This document shows, piece by piece, positions 32,290-41,352 of a DNA stretch of 64,000 nucleotides. The notes beneath the pieces are model-generated. The model ran no database searches and was not told the origin of the DNA. It was given only the letters and a program-made list of their open reading frames with translations. The stretch comes from Halomarina salina (GTDB lineage Archaea > Halobacteriota > Halobacteria > Halobacteriales > Haloarculaceae): contig NZ_JALLGW010000001.1 of NCBI RefSeq assembly GCF_023074835.1, positions 2,356,001-2,420,000 on the forward strand, written 5' to 3'. Within the stretch, counting starts at the first letter, position 1, and every line of letters starts with the position of its first letter. A program made the position numbers and the translations under genes.

Positions 32290-33576
32290 TCAGTCGAGTC
32301 GCGTCAGGTCCGCACCCAGTTCGTCGAGGACGTCGAAGAACGCGGGGAACGAGACGTCGACGTGTTCGGCTTCCTGCACGGTGGTCTCTCCCTCGGCGAC
32401 GAGTCCGGCGACGGCCAGCGACATGACGATGCGGTGGTCGTGGTAGCCGTCGACCGTCGCGCCGGCGAGCGCCGAGTCGCCGCCGTGGACGGTCAGCGCG
32501 TCGCGCTCCTCGGTGACCTCGACGCCCATCTTCTCCAGCTCCGTCGCCATCGCGCTCACGCGGTCGGTCTCCTTGAACCGGACGTGCTCGGCGTCCGTGA
32601 TGCGGGTGTCGCCGTCGGCGACGGCCCCGAGCGTGGCGATAGTTGGGAGGAGGTCGGGGGTGTCAGCGACGCTCACCTCGACGCCGGTGAGCGCCGAGCG
32701 CCAGACGGTGAGGACGCCCGCGTCGCGGTCCCACTCCACGTCCGCGCCCATCCGGTCGAGCACGTCGACGATGGCGGTGTCGCCCTGTGCGCTCGGCACC
32801 GCGCCCTCGATGCGGAGACCGTCCGGTGCTGCGAGCGCCCCCATCGCGAGCAGGTACGAGATGGAGGAGAAGTCGCCGGGAACGGTGTACGGGTCGTCGC
32901 GAGCGTACGACTGCCCGCCGGGGACCGCGAACCCGGCGTCGGTCCGCTCCGTCTCGACGCCGAAGTCGGCGAGCAGTTCCCGCGTGATGTCGACGTACGG
33001 CGCGCTCTTCAGCTCCGTCTCCAGGTCGATGCGGAGCCCCTCGTCGGTCACCGCGCCCGCCATCAGCAGCGCGGTGATGTACTGCGAGGAGACGTCGCCG
33101 GGAATCGACACCTCGCCGCCGTCGATGGCCCCGCCGACGACGAGCGGTGCCTGCCCGTTCGCGCGGGTCGACTCCGCGCGTCCGCCGAGGTCGGCGATGG
33201 CGTCGAGGAGCGGTCCCTGCGGGCGCGAGCGCAGCGAGTCGTCGCCCGTGAGCACGGTGAGGCCGTCGCCGAGGGCGGCGGTCCCGGTGGTCAGGCGCAT
33301 CGTCGTCCCGCTGTTCGCGCAGTCGACCACGTCGTCCGGAACCTCGGGACGGCCGTCGAACCCCGTCACGGCGCGGTCGTCGCCCTCCTCCTCGACGGTG
33401 CCGCCGTACGCCTCGACGGCCCGCATCGTCGCTCGCGTGTCGGCGCTCACGAGCGGTCGGCGGACCGTCGCCTCGTCGGCGTAGCCGGCGGCCAGAATCG
33501 CCCGGTGCGTGTAGCTCTTCGAGGGCGGTGCCCGCGCGGTCCCGGAGAGCAGCGACGGCGAGAGTCGAACGTCCAT
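32290..33576 (-). CDS. aroA: EPSP synthase (3-phosphoshikimate 1-carboxyvinyltransferase)
   Basis: The 428-residue enzyme has the paired EPSP-synthase signatures: [20 protein letters not shown] near the N-terminus, [18 protein letters not shown], the substrate loop DDSLRSRP, and the C-terminal [20 protein letters not shown]. It transfers enolpyruvate from PEP to shikimate-3-phosphate in aromatic amino acid synthesis. It is followed by an iron alcohol dehydrogenase gene, not directly by aroC, which lies about 3 kb downstream on the same strand. Confidence 0.95.
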   Translation of the reverse strand: MDVRLSPSLLSGTARAPPSKSYTHRAILAAGYADEATVRRPLVSADTRATMRAVEAYGGTVEEEGDDRAVTGFDGRPEVPDDVVDCANSGTTMRLTTGTAALGDGLTVLTGDDSLRSRPQGPLLDAIADLGGRAESTRANGQAPLVVGGAIDGGEVSIPGDVSSQYITALLMAGAVTDEGLRIDLETELKSAPYVDITRELLADFGVETERTDAGFAVPGGQSYARDDPYTVPGDFSSISYLLAMGALAAPDGLRIEGAVPSAQGDTAIVDVLDRMGADVEWDRDAGVLTVWRSALTGVEVSVADTPDLLPTIATLGAVADGDTRITDAEHVRFKETDRVSAMATELEKMGVEVTEERDALTVHGGDSALAGATVDGYHDHRIVMSLAVAGLVAEGETTVQEAEHVDVSFPAFFDVLDELGADLTRLD

Positions 33577-33718
33577 GCGACGGCGTGGCGCGGGCCTCGC
33601 TTGAGGGTTCCGGAGCGCGCAGGGCTTGCAGGGCGGTGGGCCTCACCACCGAACCTCGGTCCCACCACCTCGCCGCGGGGAAACGCTATTGTGACGTGCT
33701 CACGCACCACGGGCCACC

Positions 33719-34516
33719 GTGGACACCGACGCACTCTCGACCGACGACCTCCGTATCGAGACGGGCGACGACGCACTCGTCGTCCGGGCGACCATCGACC
33801 GTCCCGACCAGCGGAACGCGCTGAACGAGTCGGTCGTCGCTGGCCTGCTGGACGCCCTCGACGCGGCGGACGACGCCGACGCTCGCGTGTTCGTGATTCG
33901 CGGTGCGGGCGGGACGTTCTGCTCGGGCGGCGACCTCTCGTCGATGCCCATCGGGGGGGACGCACAGGAGTACCGCGAGAACTTCTCCGGTCTCGCACGG
34001 GTGCTGAAGCGGATGAAGACGGCCTCGGTCGTCACCGTCGCCGCCGTCGAGGGCTACTGCCTCGCCGGCGGCTGTGGTCTCGCGGCGGCCTGCGAGTTCG
34101 TCGTCGCCGACGCGGACGCCGAGTTCGGGACGCCGGAGGTGAGCGTCGGCCTCTTCCCCGCGCAGGCGATGGCCCCCATCACCCGCGCCGTCGGCGAGAA
34201 GCAGGCCCTCCGGCTCATGTTCACCGGTGAGCGCATCGACGCCGAGGAGGCGAAGGACGTCGGCCTCGTGACCACCGTCGCCGACGAGGGGGCGTTCGAC
34301 GAGACGCTCGACGACACCGTCGCGTCGGTCGCCCAGAACAGCCCCGTCATGCTCTCGATGGGCAAGGAGGCGTACTACGCCCAGCGAGACATGGGCTACG
34401 GCGAGGCGCTCGACTACCTGAAGGAGGTCATCGCGCTGCTGGCGATGTCCGAGGACACCGAGGAGGGCATCGACGCGTTCCTGACCGACCGCGAACCGGA
34501 GTGGCGGGGGCGATAG
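33719..34516 (+). CDS. Enoyl-CoA hydratase/isomerase (crotonase family)
   Basis: This 265-residue crotonase starts at a GTG. The first oxyanion loop is GAGGTFCSGGDLSSM; the second is EGYCLAGGCGLAAACEFVVA; the active-site helix is FGTPEVSVGLFPAQAMAPIT. The Glu of the second oxyanion segment seen in canonical hydratases is replaced by Gly/Leu (GGCGLA), while Glu remains in TPEVSVG, so an isomerase or other crotonase reaction is possible. It is separated by 2 nt from the BKACE gene, indicating co-transcription. Confidence 0.85.
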   Translation: MDTDALSTDDLRIETGDDALVVRATIDRPDQRNALNESVVAGLLDALDAADDADARVFVIRGAGGTFCSGGDLSSMPIGGDAQEYRENFSGLARVLKRMKTASVVTVAAVEGYCLAGGCGLAAACEFVVADADAEFGTPEVSVGLFPAQAMAPITRAVGEKQALRLMFTGERIDAEEAKDVGLVTTVADEGAFDETLDDTVASVAQNSPVMLSMGKEAYYAQRDMGYGEALDYLKEVIALLAMSEDTEEGIDAFLTDREPEWRGR

Positions 34517-34518
34517 CG

Positions 34519-35403
34519 ATGACCGACATGGACGACCAGGAGTCGGTGAAGGGCAACGACCCCGAGAAGGTGGTGATTTCGGCGGCGCTGACGGGGGCGC
34601 TCACGACCCGCGACCAGTGCGAGCACATCCCGTACACGCCCGAGGAGATAGCCGAGGACGCCGCCGCCGCCCGCGAGGCGGGCGCGAGCGTCGCGCACAT
34701 CCACGCACGGACGCCCGACGGGAGTCCGACGTTCGAGACGGAGACCTACGAGGAGATACGGGAGGCGGTCCGCGAGCGAACCGACATCGTCGTCAACTTC
34801 TCGACCGGTGCGGTGGGCGTCCCCGTGGAGAAACGGGTCGCGTACGTCGAGGAGACGGCTCCCGAGATGGCCGCGCTCAACATGGGGTCGATGAACTACG
34901 CGAAGTACTCCGAGTCCCGCGAGGAGTTCGTCTTCGACATGGTGTTCGAGAACTCGTTCTCCGAGATACGCGAGTTCGTCACGGCGATGAACGGCGCGGG
35001 CGTCAAACCAGAACTGGAGTGCTTCGACACGGGGCACATCGGGAACGCCCGCCCGCTGGTCGAGCACGGTGACCTCGAACCACCGCTCCAGTTCAGTCTC
35101 GTCATGGGCGTACTCGGGGGCATCCCGGCCACCGTCGAGAACCTCGCCCACCAGGTCCGCCAGTTGCCCGACGACGCGACGTGGCAGGTCATCGGCATCT
35201 CCCGCGACCAGTGGCCGCTCTGCGCGGCGGCGCTGTCGATGGGCGGCAACATCCGGGTCGGTCTGGAGGACAACTTCTACCTCCCGGACGGCGAGATGGC
35301 GACGAACGCCGAACTCGTCGAACAGGCCGCGGACCTCGTGCGGACGGTCGGCCGGACCCCCGCGACGCCCGACGAGGCGCGCGAGATCCTCTCCATCGAC
35401 TGA
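34519..35403 (+). CDS. BKACE family beta-keto acid cleavage enzyme
   Basis: The 294-residue protein matches the BKACE (DUF849) family, zinc enzymes that condense a beta-keto acid with acetyl-CoA and cleave it to acetoacetate and a new acyl-CoA; the founding member cleaves 3-keto-5-aminohexanoate in lysine fermentation. Visible family features are ISAALTGALTTRDQCEHIPY, the metal motif ASVAHIHARTPDG, FSTGAVG, ECFDTGHIGNARP and the C-terminal RVGLEDNFYLPDG. The start MTDMDDQESV lies 2 nt after the crotonase stop; MDDQES three codons on is an alternative. The substrate is unknown. Confidence 0.85.
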   Translation: MTDMDDQESVKGNDPEKVVISAALTGALTTRDQCEHIPYTPEEIAEDAAAAREAGASVAHIHARTPDGSPTFETETYEEIREAVRERTDIVVNFSTGAVGVPVEKRVAYVEETAPEMAALNMGSMNYAKYSESREEFVFDMVFENSFSEIREFVTAMNGAGVKPELECFDTGHIGNARPLVEHGDLEPPLQFSLVMGVLGGIPATVENLAHQVRQLPDDATWQVIGISRDQWPLCAAALSMGGNIRVGLEDNFYLPDGEMATNAELVEQAADLVRTVGRTPATPDEAREILSID

Positions 35404-35454
35404 GTCGGTACCAGACCCGTCTCGCTCTTTACCGCTGGTGTGGTACGAGTGCCC

Positions 35455-36705
35455 ATGCGCGTCCACTTCCGGTCGACGGCGTTCGACTACCAGACGCTCC
35501 GGGCGATGGCCTACACCACCTTCGACGGGGCCGAGGTCGGCGAGGTGCTCGCGACGGTCGACCGAATCCCCGACGGGGACGCCGAGTCGTGGTACGAGGA
35601 GTGGAGCCGGACCGCCACGCTCGTCGAACGGGCTGCCGACGACGCGCTGGACGTCGGGCGGTCGCGGACCGCGGGCCACGCGTTCCACCGCGCACACACC
35701 TACTACCGCACGGCCGAGTTCTTCCTCGACCCTGACGACGAGCGACGCCCGCCGACCTACGAACGAAGCCGCGAGACGTTCCGCGCCGGACTGAACGCGC
35801 TCGACGTTCCGGTCGAGCGCGTCACGTTCCCGTACGAGGGGACGACGCTGCCGGGCTACCTGTTCGTCCCGTCTGACGGCGACGGCTCGGCGACGACGCC
35901 GCGACCCACCGTCGTCTGTCTCGGCGGGTTCGACTCGCTCGCCGAGGAGTTGTACTTCCTCTGTGGCGTCCCCGAGGCGCTGGCGCGGGGGTTCGCCGTC
36001 GTCCTGTTCGAGGGGCCGGGACAGGGCGCACCGCTCCGCGAGGATGGGCTGACGGCGCGCCCGGACTGGGAGCACGTCGTGGGGCCGGTGCTGGACGAAC
36101 TCGAACGGCGCGAGGAGGTCGACGACGAGCGCATCGCCCTCGTCGGGGTCAGCTTCGGCGGCTACTACGCCCCGCGTGCGGCCGCGTTCGACGGCCGCGT
36201 CGCCGCCTGCGTCGCGTTCGACCACATGCACGACCTCTGGCGGGCGTCGGCGGACGACGCGCCGCGGCTCGCTCGGGCGATGCTGTACGCGCCGGACGCG
36301 CTGGTGAACCGCCTCGCCGCGCTCGGCGAACGCACCAGCGTCGACGCAGGGTGGCTGATGGCCAACTCGCGGTGGGTGTTCGGCATCGACACCGCAGCGG
36401 AACTCCAGCGCACGCTCCGGGAGTACTCGCTCACCGCCGACGCCAGGCGCATCGACTGCCCCACGCTCGTGCTCGCGGGCGAGGACGACCACTTCGTCCC
36501 GGTCGGTCTGGCCGACGAGTTCGTCGAGTTGGTCGGTGAGACGGCCGTGCGGCGCGTCTTCCGGACCGAGGAAGGGGCGGCCGAACACTGCCAGGTGGGG
36601 AACCTCACGCTGGCGACCGACACCATCTACGACTGGCTGACGGAGACGCTGGCGGCGTCGCGGTCGTCCCCTGGCACGGTCTCGGATTCGACCACCGGCG
36701 TGTGA
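35455..36705 (+). CDS. Alpha/beta-hydrolase (dipeptidyl-peptidase/FrsA-like)
   Basis: The 416-residue protein has an N-terminal helical domain of about 125 residues followed by an alpha/beta-hydrolase core. The nucleophile elbow is LVGVSFGGYYAPRAA with Ser233; the oxyanion strand is TVVCLGGFDSLAEELYFLCG; the acid is likely in LVLAGEDDHFVP and the His in AEHCQVGN. This layout resembles the family of 2,6-dihydroxypseudooxynicotine hydrolase, which cleaves carbon-carbon bonds, and FrsA-like esterases. It follows the BKACE gene by 51 nt on the same strand and may act in the same pathway (inference). Confidence 0.75.
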   Translation: MRVHFRSTAFDYQTLRAMAYTTFDGAEVGEVLATVDRIPDGDAESWYEEWSRTATLVERAADDALDVGRSRTAGHAFHRAHTYYRTAEFFLDPDDERRPPTYERSRETFRAGLNALDVPVERVTFPYEGTTLPGYLFVPSDGDGSATTPRPTVVCLGGFDSLAEELYFLCGVPEALARGFAVVLFEGPGQGAPLREDGLTARPDWEHVVGPVLDELERREEVDDERIALVGVSFGGYYAPRAAAFDGRVAACVAFDHMHDLWRASADDAPRLARAMLYAPDALVNRLAALGERTSVDAGWLMANSRWVFGIDTAAELQRTLREYSLTADARRIDCPTLVLAGEDDHFVPVGLADEFVELVGETAVRRVFRTEEGAAEHCQVGNLTLATDTIYDWLTETLAASRSSPGTVSDSTTGV

Positions 36706-36792
36706 GTCGTTCGTCACCGCGGTGAACGGTCCGTCGCGATGACAGCGACGGAACCCGAGCGATTCAAGCGTCCGGGGTCGTAGGTGAGGGCA

Positions 36793-37428
36793 ATGACGCA
36801 GCCGTCGTTCGTCATCGGCATCGCCGGGGGCACGGGTGCCGGGAAGACCGCCGTGGCGCGCGAGGTGAAAGACGCCGTCGGGGAGGCGGTCACGCGCATC
36901 CCGCTCGACAACTACTACCGGGACCTCTCGCACCTGCCGATGGACGAACGCGAGGACGTCAACTACGACCACCCGTCGGCGTTCGAGTGGGACCTGCTCG
37001 CCGACCACGTCGCGGCGCTGCTGCGCGGGGAGTCCGTCGAGATGCCCCAGTACGACTTCACCGCCCACAACCGCAAACCCGAGCGGCTCACCGTCGAACC
37101 CTCGGCGGTCATCGTCGTCGAGGGAATCCTCTCGCTGTACGAGTCCGACCTCCGGGACCTGTTCGACCTCTGTGTCTACGTCCAGACGGACGCCGACGTG
37201 CGCATCCTCCGGCGCATCCAGCGCGACGTCATCGACCGGGGCCGCGAACTGGAGGGCGTGATGGACCAGTACCTCGGGACGGTGAAGCCGATGCACGAGC
37301 AGTTCATCGAACCGACGAAGAAACACGCCGACATCATCATCCCGGAGGGGCTGAACCGCTCGGCGGTCGACCTCCTCATCAAGAAGATCCACGCCGAGAT
37401 GCGCGAGCAGGAGGAAGCGCTCGCCTGA
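36793..37428 (+). CDS. Uridine kinase
   Basis: The 211-residue kinase has the P-loop GGTGAGKT (residues 12-19), the uridine-site loop IPLDNYYRDLSHLPMDER, NYDHPSAFEWDLL and DFTAHNRKPERLTVEPSAVI. The C-terminal RILRRIQRDVIDRGRELEGV and HADIIIPEGLNRSAVDLL fit uridine/cytidine kinases. It phosphorylates uridine or cytidine in pyrimidine salvage. The start is the ATG of MTQPSF; a GTG nine bases upstream is possible. It is monocistronic or at the end of the preceding unit. Confidence 0.9.
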   Translation: MTQPSFVIGIAGGTGAGKTAVAREVKDAVGEAVTRIPLDNYYRDLSHLPMDEREDVNYDHPSAFEWDLLADHVAALLRGESVEMPQYDFTAHNRKPERLTVEPSAVIVVEGILSLYESDLRDLFDLCVYVQTDADVRILRRIQRDVIDRGRELEGVMDQYLGTVKPMHEQFIEPTKKHADIIIPEGLNRSAVDLLIKKIHAEMREQEEALA

Positions 37429-37494
37429 GCGGCTCCGACCGGTCGTGCGCCGGACGGAATCCTCGTACGCTCTCCTCCCGCCCCTGCTCTCGTC

Positions 37495-37746
37495 TCAGCG
37501 ACGGCCGTCGTCCACGAACCGTTCGACGGCCGCGACGAACCGGTACAGCAGGTAGACGACGTACAGCACGACACCGGCCCAGAAGAGCTGGTAGAGCAGG
37601 CCGAACCACACGGCGATGCCGGGGCCTCGGAAGCTGAGCAGGGTGTAGACGAGCGAGAGTGCGAGGAAGCCGACGATTGCTGGTGGGATGTACTCTAGCC
37701 ACGACGGACCGCGTTCGTACAGTTGGAGGGGAGTGTACGGCGACAT
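37495..37746 (-). CDS. Small membrane protein, two helices
   Basis: The 83-residue product starts MSPYTPLQLYERGPSWLE and has two hydrophobic stretches (YIPPAIVGFLALSLVYTLLS and WFGLLYQLFWAGVVLYVVYL), ending in a basic tail. No family is recognised. A nine-codon longer frame is possible but the MSPYTP start is more natural. Confidence 0.55.
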   Translation of the reverse strand: MSPYTPLQLYERGPSWLEYIPPAIVGFLALSLVYTLLSFRGPGIAVWFGLLYQLFWAGVVLYVVYLLYRFVAAVERFVDDGRR

Positions 37747-37818
37747 ACGGTCACGGTTCGGCGTTCTAACCATAACAGTTCCGGGGGGTTGACACTCCGG
37801 TTCGAAGGTAATTCGCCC

Positions 37819-39621
37819 TCAGAACAGCACGGTCCCGTGGTGGCGGTCCCGCTCGGTGCGGCGCTTGTTCCGGAACGCCCGGAGGCGAGCGGCTAGCTGG
37901 TCGCGCAGGTCGCCGGCCGGGACGAGTTCGTCGACCTGCATCGTCGCGGCCTGTGAACGGATGTCCACGTACTTCTGGAACTCCGCCTTGGCGCTCTCGA
38001 CGAACTGCGCACGCGCCTCGCCCTCCATCTCCTCCAGTTGCCCGCCGAACAGCGCGTGGACGGCCGCGTCCGGCCCCATCACCGATATCTCGGCGGAGGG
38101 GAGCGCGAGCGTCGCGTCCGGGCCGAACGACGGACCGCACATCGCGTAGATGCCCGCGCCGTACGCCTTCCGGGTGACGACGCAGAACTTCGGTACCTGC
38201 GCGTTCGACGTGGCGTAGATGAACTTCCGGCCGCGCTGGAGGATGCCGTCGCGTTCGACCGCGGAGCCGACCATGAACCCCGGCGTGTCACAGAGGTAGA
38301 CGAGGGGGATGCCGAACGCGTCGCAGATCCAGACGAACTCCGCGCCCTTCTCGGCGCTGTCCGGGAAGATGGCCCCCGAGACGCGCTCGGGCTGGTTGGC
38401 GACGATACCGACCGGGCGACCGTCGATACGGCCGTAGCCCGTGACAAGTTCCGGCGCGAAGCGAGGTTTGAGTTCGAACCACGACTCGCGGTCGACGAGG
38501 CGGTCGATGACCTCGTGGACGTCGTACGCCTTGTTCGGCTCCTCGGGGATGACCGCGTCCAGGCTCTTCGGGTTCGCGGCGGGCGGTTTCGGCGTCCGGG
38601 TCGGGAGGTCGGCGTCGAACGTCTGCGGGAGGTAGCCGAGCAGGTCCCTGACGGCGGTGGCGGCGGCCTCCTCGTCCGGGACCACGAGGTCGGCGCTCCC
38701 CGACTGCGTGGCGTGGACGTCCGGCCCCCCGAGTCCCTCCATCGTCACCGACTCGCCGGTCATCGCCTCGACGATTCGTGGGGAGGCGATGGCCATCCCG
38801 GATATCTCCTCGACCATTATCAGATAGTCGCAGAAGACGGGCGTGTAGGCGCTCCCGGCGATGTCGGGACCGTAGAGCACGCCGATCTGTGGCACCTGGC
38901 CCGAGTGGATGCACTGGTTGTAGAACATCCGGCCGCCGCGGTAGCGGTCCATGTGGGTGTCTCCCTCGTCGCGTTCGTCGGCGTCGAGGCGCGCGCCCGT
39001 CGAGTCGATGAGCCGCAGGATGGGCGCGCCAGCCTCCACCGCGCGCTCGGCGAGGCGTATCTCCTTCTCGACGCCCATCTGCCCGAGCGACCCGGCCTTG
39101 ACGGTGTAGTCGTTTGCGGTGAAGAACACTTCTCTGCCGTCGATGAGGCCGACACCAGTGAGCAGGCCGTCGGCGGGGAACTCCAGTTCGTCGGCGTCGC
39201 CGGACTCGAACCGGGCGAACGTGCCGTCCTCGTAGGTCACTTCGTCGAAGATACGGTCGATGCGCTCGCGGACGAACAGCTTCCCGAGCTGGTCGAGCTT
39301 CTCGTGGCCGCGCTCGGGGCCGCCCGAGACGACGCGCTCGATGTCCTCGCGCAGTCGGTCCTCGCGGTCGGTGACGACGCGGTCGCTCTCGTCCCACGCG
39401 TCGTCCCCGGCCGTGGCGACCGGGCCGTCGTCGGCGACGAGTTCGACCGGCCGACCGAGGTGTTCGGCGAGGGCGGTGGCGAGGACGCGAGCCGTCTCCT
39501 CGTCGGTGTCGCCGCGGACGGTTATCTCCACGACGACCACCGCCGTGGGTGTGCTCGACACCGCCGATGCGTCGTCCGTCGAATCGACCGGGAGGGAGGC
39601 AGTCGGGTCATGCACGGTCAC
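37819..39621 (-). CDS. Acyl-CoA carboxylase carboxyltransferase with N-terminal extension
   Basis: The 600-residue protein is a biotin-dependent carboxyltransferase of the propionyl/methylcrotonyl-CoA class. Recognisable elements include LGKLFVRERIDRIFDE, RLAERAVEAGAPILRLIDST, GPDIAGSAYTPVFCDYLIMV, the acyl-CoA pocket YGRIDGRPVGIVANQPE, and FGIPLVYLCDTPGFMVGSAV with CGPSFGPDATLALPSAEISV. It transfers carboxylate from biotin to an acyl-CoA. Typical homologues have about 515 residues; here about 85 N-terminal residues are extra (with VEITVRGDTDEETARVLATA). No biotin carboxylase subunit is encoded in the window. It is divergent from an acyl-CoA dehydrogenase gene across 94 bp. Confidence 0.9.
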   Translation of the reverse strand: MTVHDPTASLPVDSTDDASAVSSTPTAVVVVEITVRGDTDEETARVLATALAEHLGRPVELVADDGPVATAGDDAWDESDRVVTDREDRLREDIERVVSGGPERGHEKLDQLGKLFVRERIDRIFDEVTYEDGTFARFESGDADELEFPADGLLTGVGLIDGREVFFTANDYTVKAGSLGQMGVEKEIRLAERAVEAGAPILRLIDSTGARLDADERDEGDTHMDRYRGGRMFYNQCIHSGQVPQIGVLYGPDIAGSAYTPVFCDYLIMVEEISGMAIASPRIVEAMTGESVTMEGLGGPDVHATQSGSADLVVPDEEAAATAVRDLLGYLPQTFDADLPTRTPKPPAANPKSLDAVIPEEPNKAYDVHEVIDRLVDRESWFELKPRFAPELVTGYGRIDGRPVGIVANQPERVSGAIFPDSAEKGAEFVWICDAFGIPLVYLCDTPGFMVGSAVERDGILQRGRKFIYATSNAQVPKFCVVTRKAYGAGIYAMCGPSFGPDATLALPSAEISVMGPDAAVHALFGGQLEEMEGEARAQFVESAKAEFQKYVDIRSQAATMQVDELVPAGDLRDQLAARLRAFRNKRRTERDRHHGTVLF

Positions 39622-39715
39622 GTCGCCGAGATAGCAAATAGCTGTGGGGGACGTGGTCGTGGACCGTGTGGCGTGTCACCACAACCGTCATTACCGCGCC
39701 GGTCGGCGGTCGTGT

Positions 39716-40882
39716 ATGGCGAGTGACAACGACGACCTCCACGGCCTCATCCGCGAGTCGGTGCGAGGTATAGCGAGCGAGTTCGACCGGGAGTACTGGC
39801 GCGAGCACGTCGACGAGAAGGCGTTCCCGGAGGCGTACTGGCAGGCGCTCGCCGACGACGGCTGGCTGGGCGTCGCCATCCCCGAGGAGTACGGCGGCGA
39901 GGGCCTCGGGATGGAGGAGATGACTATCATCATCGAGGAACTGTCGCGGGGGGGCGGCCAGGGCGGCATCGTGTTCGTCCTCACGCCGGTGTTCGGCGGC
40001 ATCGGCATCACCCGCCACGGCACCGAGGCGCAGAAGGAGGAGTACCTCCCGAAGATCGCGTCGGGCGACGTGCGGTTCTGCATGGGGCTGACGGAGGCTC
40101 ACGCCGGGACGAACACGCTCAACATCGAGACGCGGGCCGAGAAGGAGGGGGGCGAGTTCGTCGCCTCTGGCCAGAAGATGTGGATATCGGGCGTCGAGAA
40201 CGCCGACACGATGCTGCTCATAGCGCGGACGAGCGAGTTCGACCCGTCGAACCCGACCCACGGCGTCTCGATGTTCCTCGTGGACGACCCCGCAGAACGC
40301 GACGCCATCTCGCTGTCGACGGTGGACGTGGCGCTGCCGTGGTTCGAGAAGCAGTACCAGGTGGACATCGACGGGCTCCGGATCCACGAGGACGACATCC
40401 TCGGCGAGGAGGACGGCGGCCTCTACATGCTCTGGGACACGCTCAACACCGAGCGCATCGCGGGGGCGGCGTCGTCGCTCGGTGGGGGGCTCCGGGCGGT
40501 GGACCTGGCTGTCGACTACGCCTGCGACCGCGAGGTGTTCGGCCAGCCAATCGGTGCTCACCAGGCCATCCAGCATCCCCTGGCCGAGTCGTACGCGAAA
40601 CTCGTCTCGGCGCGGGAGGTGATGTACGAGGCCGCGCGGAAGTGGGACGCTGGCGAGGACTGCGGCATGGAGGCGAACGCGGCGAAACTGCTCACGAGCG
40701 AGTTCGCCACGGAGGCCGCAGACCGGGCCATCCAGACGCACGGCGGCAACGGGTTCACCCGCGAGTACGAGGTGTACGACATCTGGCAGAACATGCGGCT
40801 GACGCAGGTCGCGCCGGTCACCAACCAGATGGCGAAGAACTTCATCGCCGAACACCACCTCGGCCTGCCTCGAAGCTACTGA
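39716..40882 (+). CDS. Acyl-CoA dehydrogenase (IVD/LCAD-like base position)
   Basis: The 388-residue flavoprotein has the acyl-CoA dehydrogenase motifs FCMGLTEAHAGTNTLNIETR, GQKMWISGVENADTMLLIAR and QTHGGNGFTREYEVYDIWQN. The usual catalytic Glu of the YEGT loop is absent: the equivalent segment reads RLTQVAPVTNQ. A glutamate is present in helix G (Glu246 in LNTERIAGAA), where isovaleryl- and long-chain acyl-CoA dehydrogenases carry their base, so it is probably active on branched or long chains. It dehydrogenates acyl-CoAs with electrons passed to ETF. It is divergent from the carboxyltransferase gene. Confidence 0.9.
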   Translation: MASDNDDLHGLIRESVRGIASEFDREYWREHVDEKAFPEAYWQALADDGWLGVAIPEEYGGEGLGMEEMTIIIEELSRGGGQGGIVFVLTPVFGGIGITRHGTEAQKEEYLPKIASGDVRFCMGLTEAHAGTNTLNIETRAEKEGGEFVASGQKMWISGVENADTMLLIARTSEFDPSNPTHGVSMFLVDDPAERDAISLSTVDVALPWFEKQYQVDIDGLRIHEDDILGEEDGGLYMLWDTLNTERIAGAASSLGGGLRAVDLAVDYACDREVFGQPIGAHQAIQHPLAESYAKLVSAREVMYEAARKWDAGEDCGMEANAAKLLTSEFATEAADRAIQTHGGNGFTREYEVYDIWQNMRLTQVAPVTNQMAKNFIAEHHLGLPRSY

Positions 40883-41080
40883 GTCGGTGAGAGCTGCGGC
40901 CGTGCGGCTCTCCCGTTTCGGTGGTCTCACGTGGGTACGACTGCCGCGGTACGTGGCACCACAGTTCTGACTGTTCGTCCACGAAAACCCTCATCGTCGT
41001 GAACTCGTCCGGTATCTGACCATCTAGTACCTTATACACCTGAGTCGAGCGTGTGAGAACATAGGTCATGTCAGCAAAGG

Positions 41081-41090
41081 CTTTTCAATG
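41081..41090 (+). promoter_or_regulatory. TATA-like box of the small acidic protein gene
   Basis: The element cttttcaatg is centred about 26 nt before the ATG at 41112, the usual spacing of leaderless haloarchaeal genes. It supports a real gene there. Confidence 0.45.
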
Positions 41091-41111
41091 TCACCCCGAA
41101 CAACAGGATGT

Positions 41112-41252
41112 ATGCCCGAGACCATCCAGCCTGAGCACGACGACGCGCCCGACGACGAACTGGAGGAGGAATCGGTCGAGGACAGCGAGGCGGAGGAGGA
41201 AGAGGAGAAGACGTTCGACTTCCCGACACCGGGTGGCCTGCGCGGCCTGTAA
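41112..41252 (+). CDS. Small highly acidic protein, hypothetical
   Basis: The 46-residue product starts MPETIQPEHDDAPDDELEEE, continues with a further Glu-rich run and ends TFDFPTPGGLRGL. It is strongly negative except for a hydrophobic/Gly C-terminal tail that could be a binding peptide. There is no cysteine. No family is recognised. Support comes from the TATA-like element at leaderless spacing and the haloarchaeal-type composition. Confidence 0.5.
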   Translation: MPETIQPEHDDAPDDELEEESVEDSEAEEEEEKTFDFPTPGGLRGL

Positions 41253-41352
41253 TCCGGTACCGCACCCGCTCGTTCTATCGATTCGACGGTTCGCCGAGTG
41301 TCACCACCAGCCGCCGGCGCGCTCGGCGAGACGCGACGGTCGCTCGGCGACG

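Noticed and set aside
34414-37392. 992-codon minus-strand frame across BKACE, hydrolase and uridine kinase
   Set aside because: It runs antisense through three genes with strong family motifs and has shadow-type composition.
40842-41069. 75-codon minus-strand frame in the gap after the acyl-CoA dehydrogenase
   Set aside because: It overlaps the dehydrogenase 3' end, has no domain, and its C-terminal half is Arg/Ser-rich; the gap also holds a TATA-like element for the plus-strand small gene.
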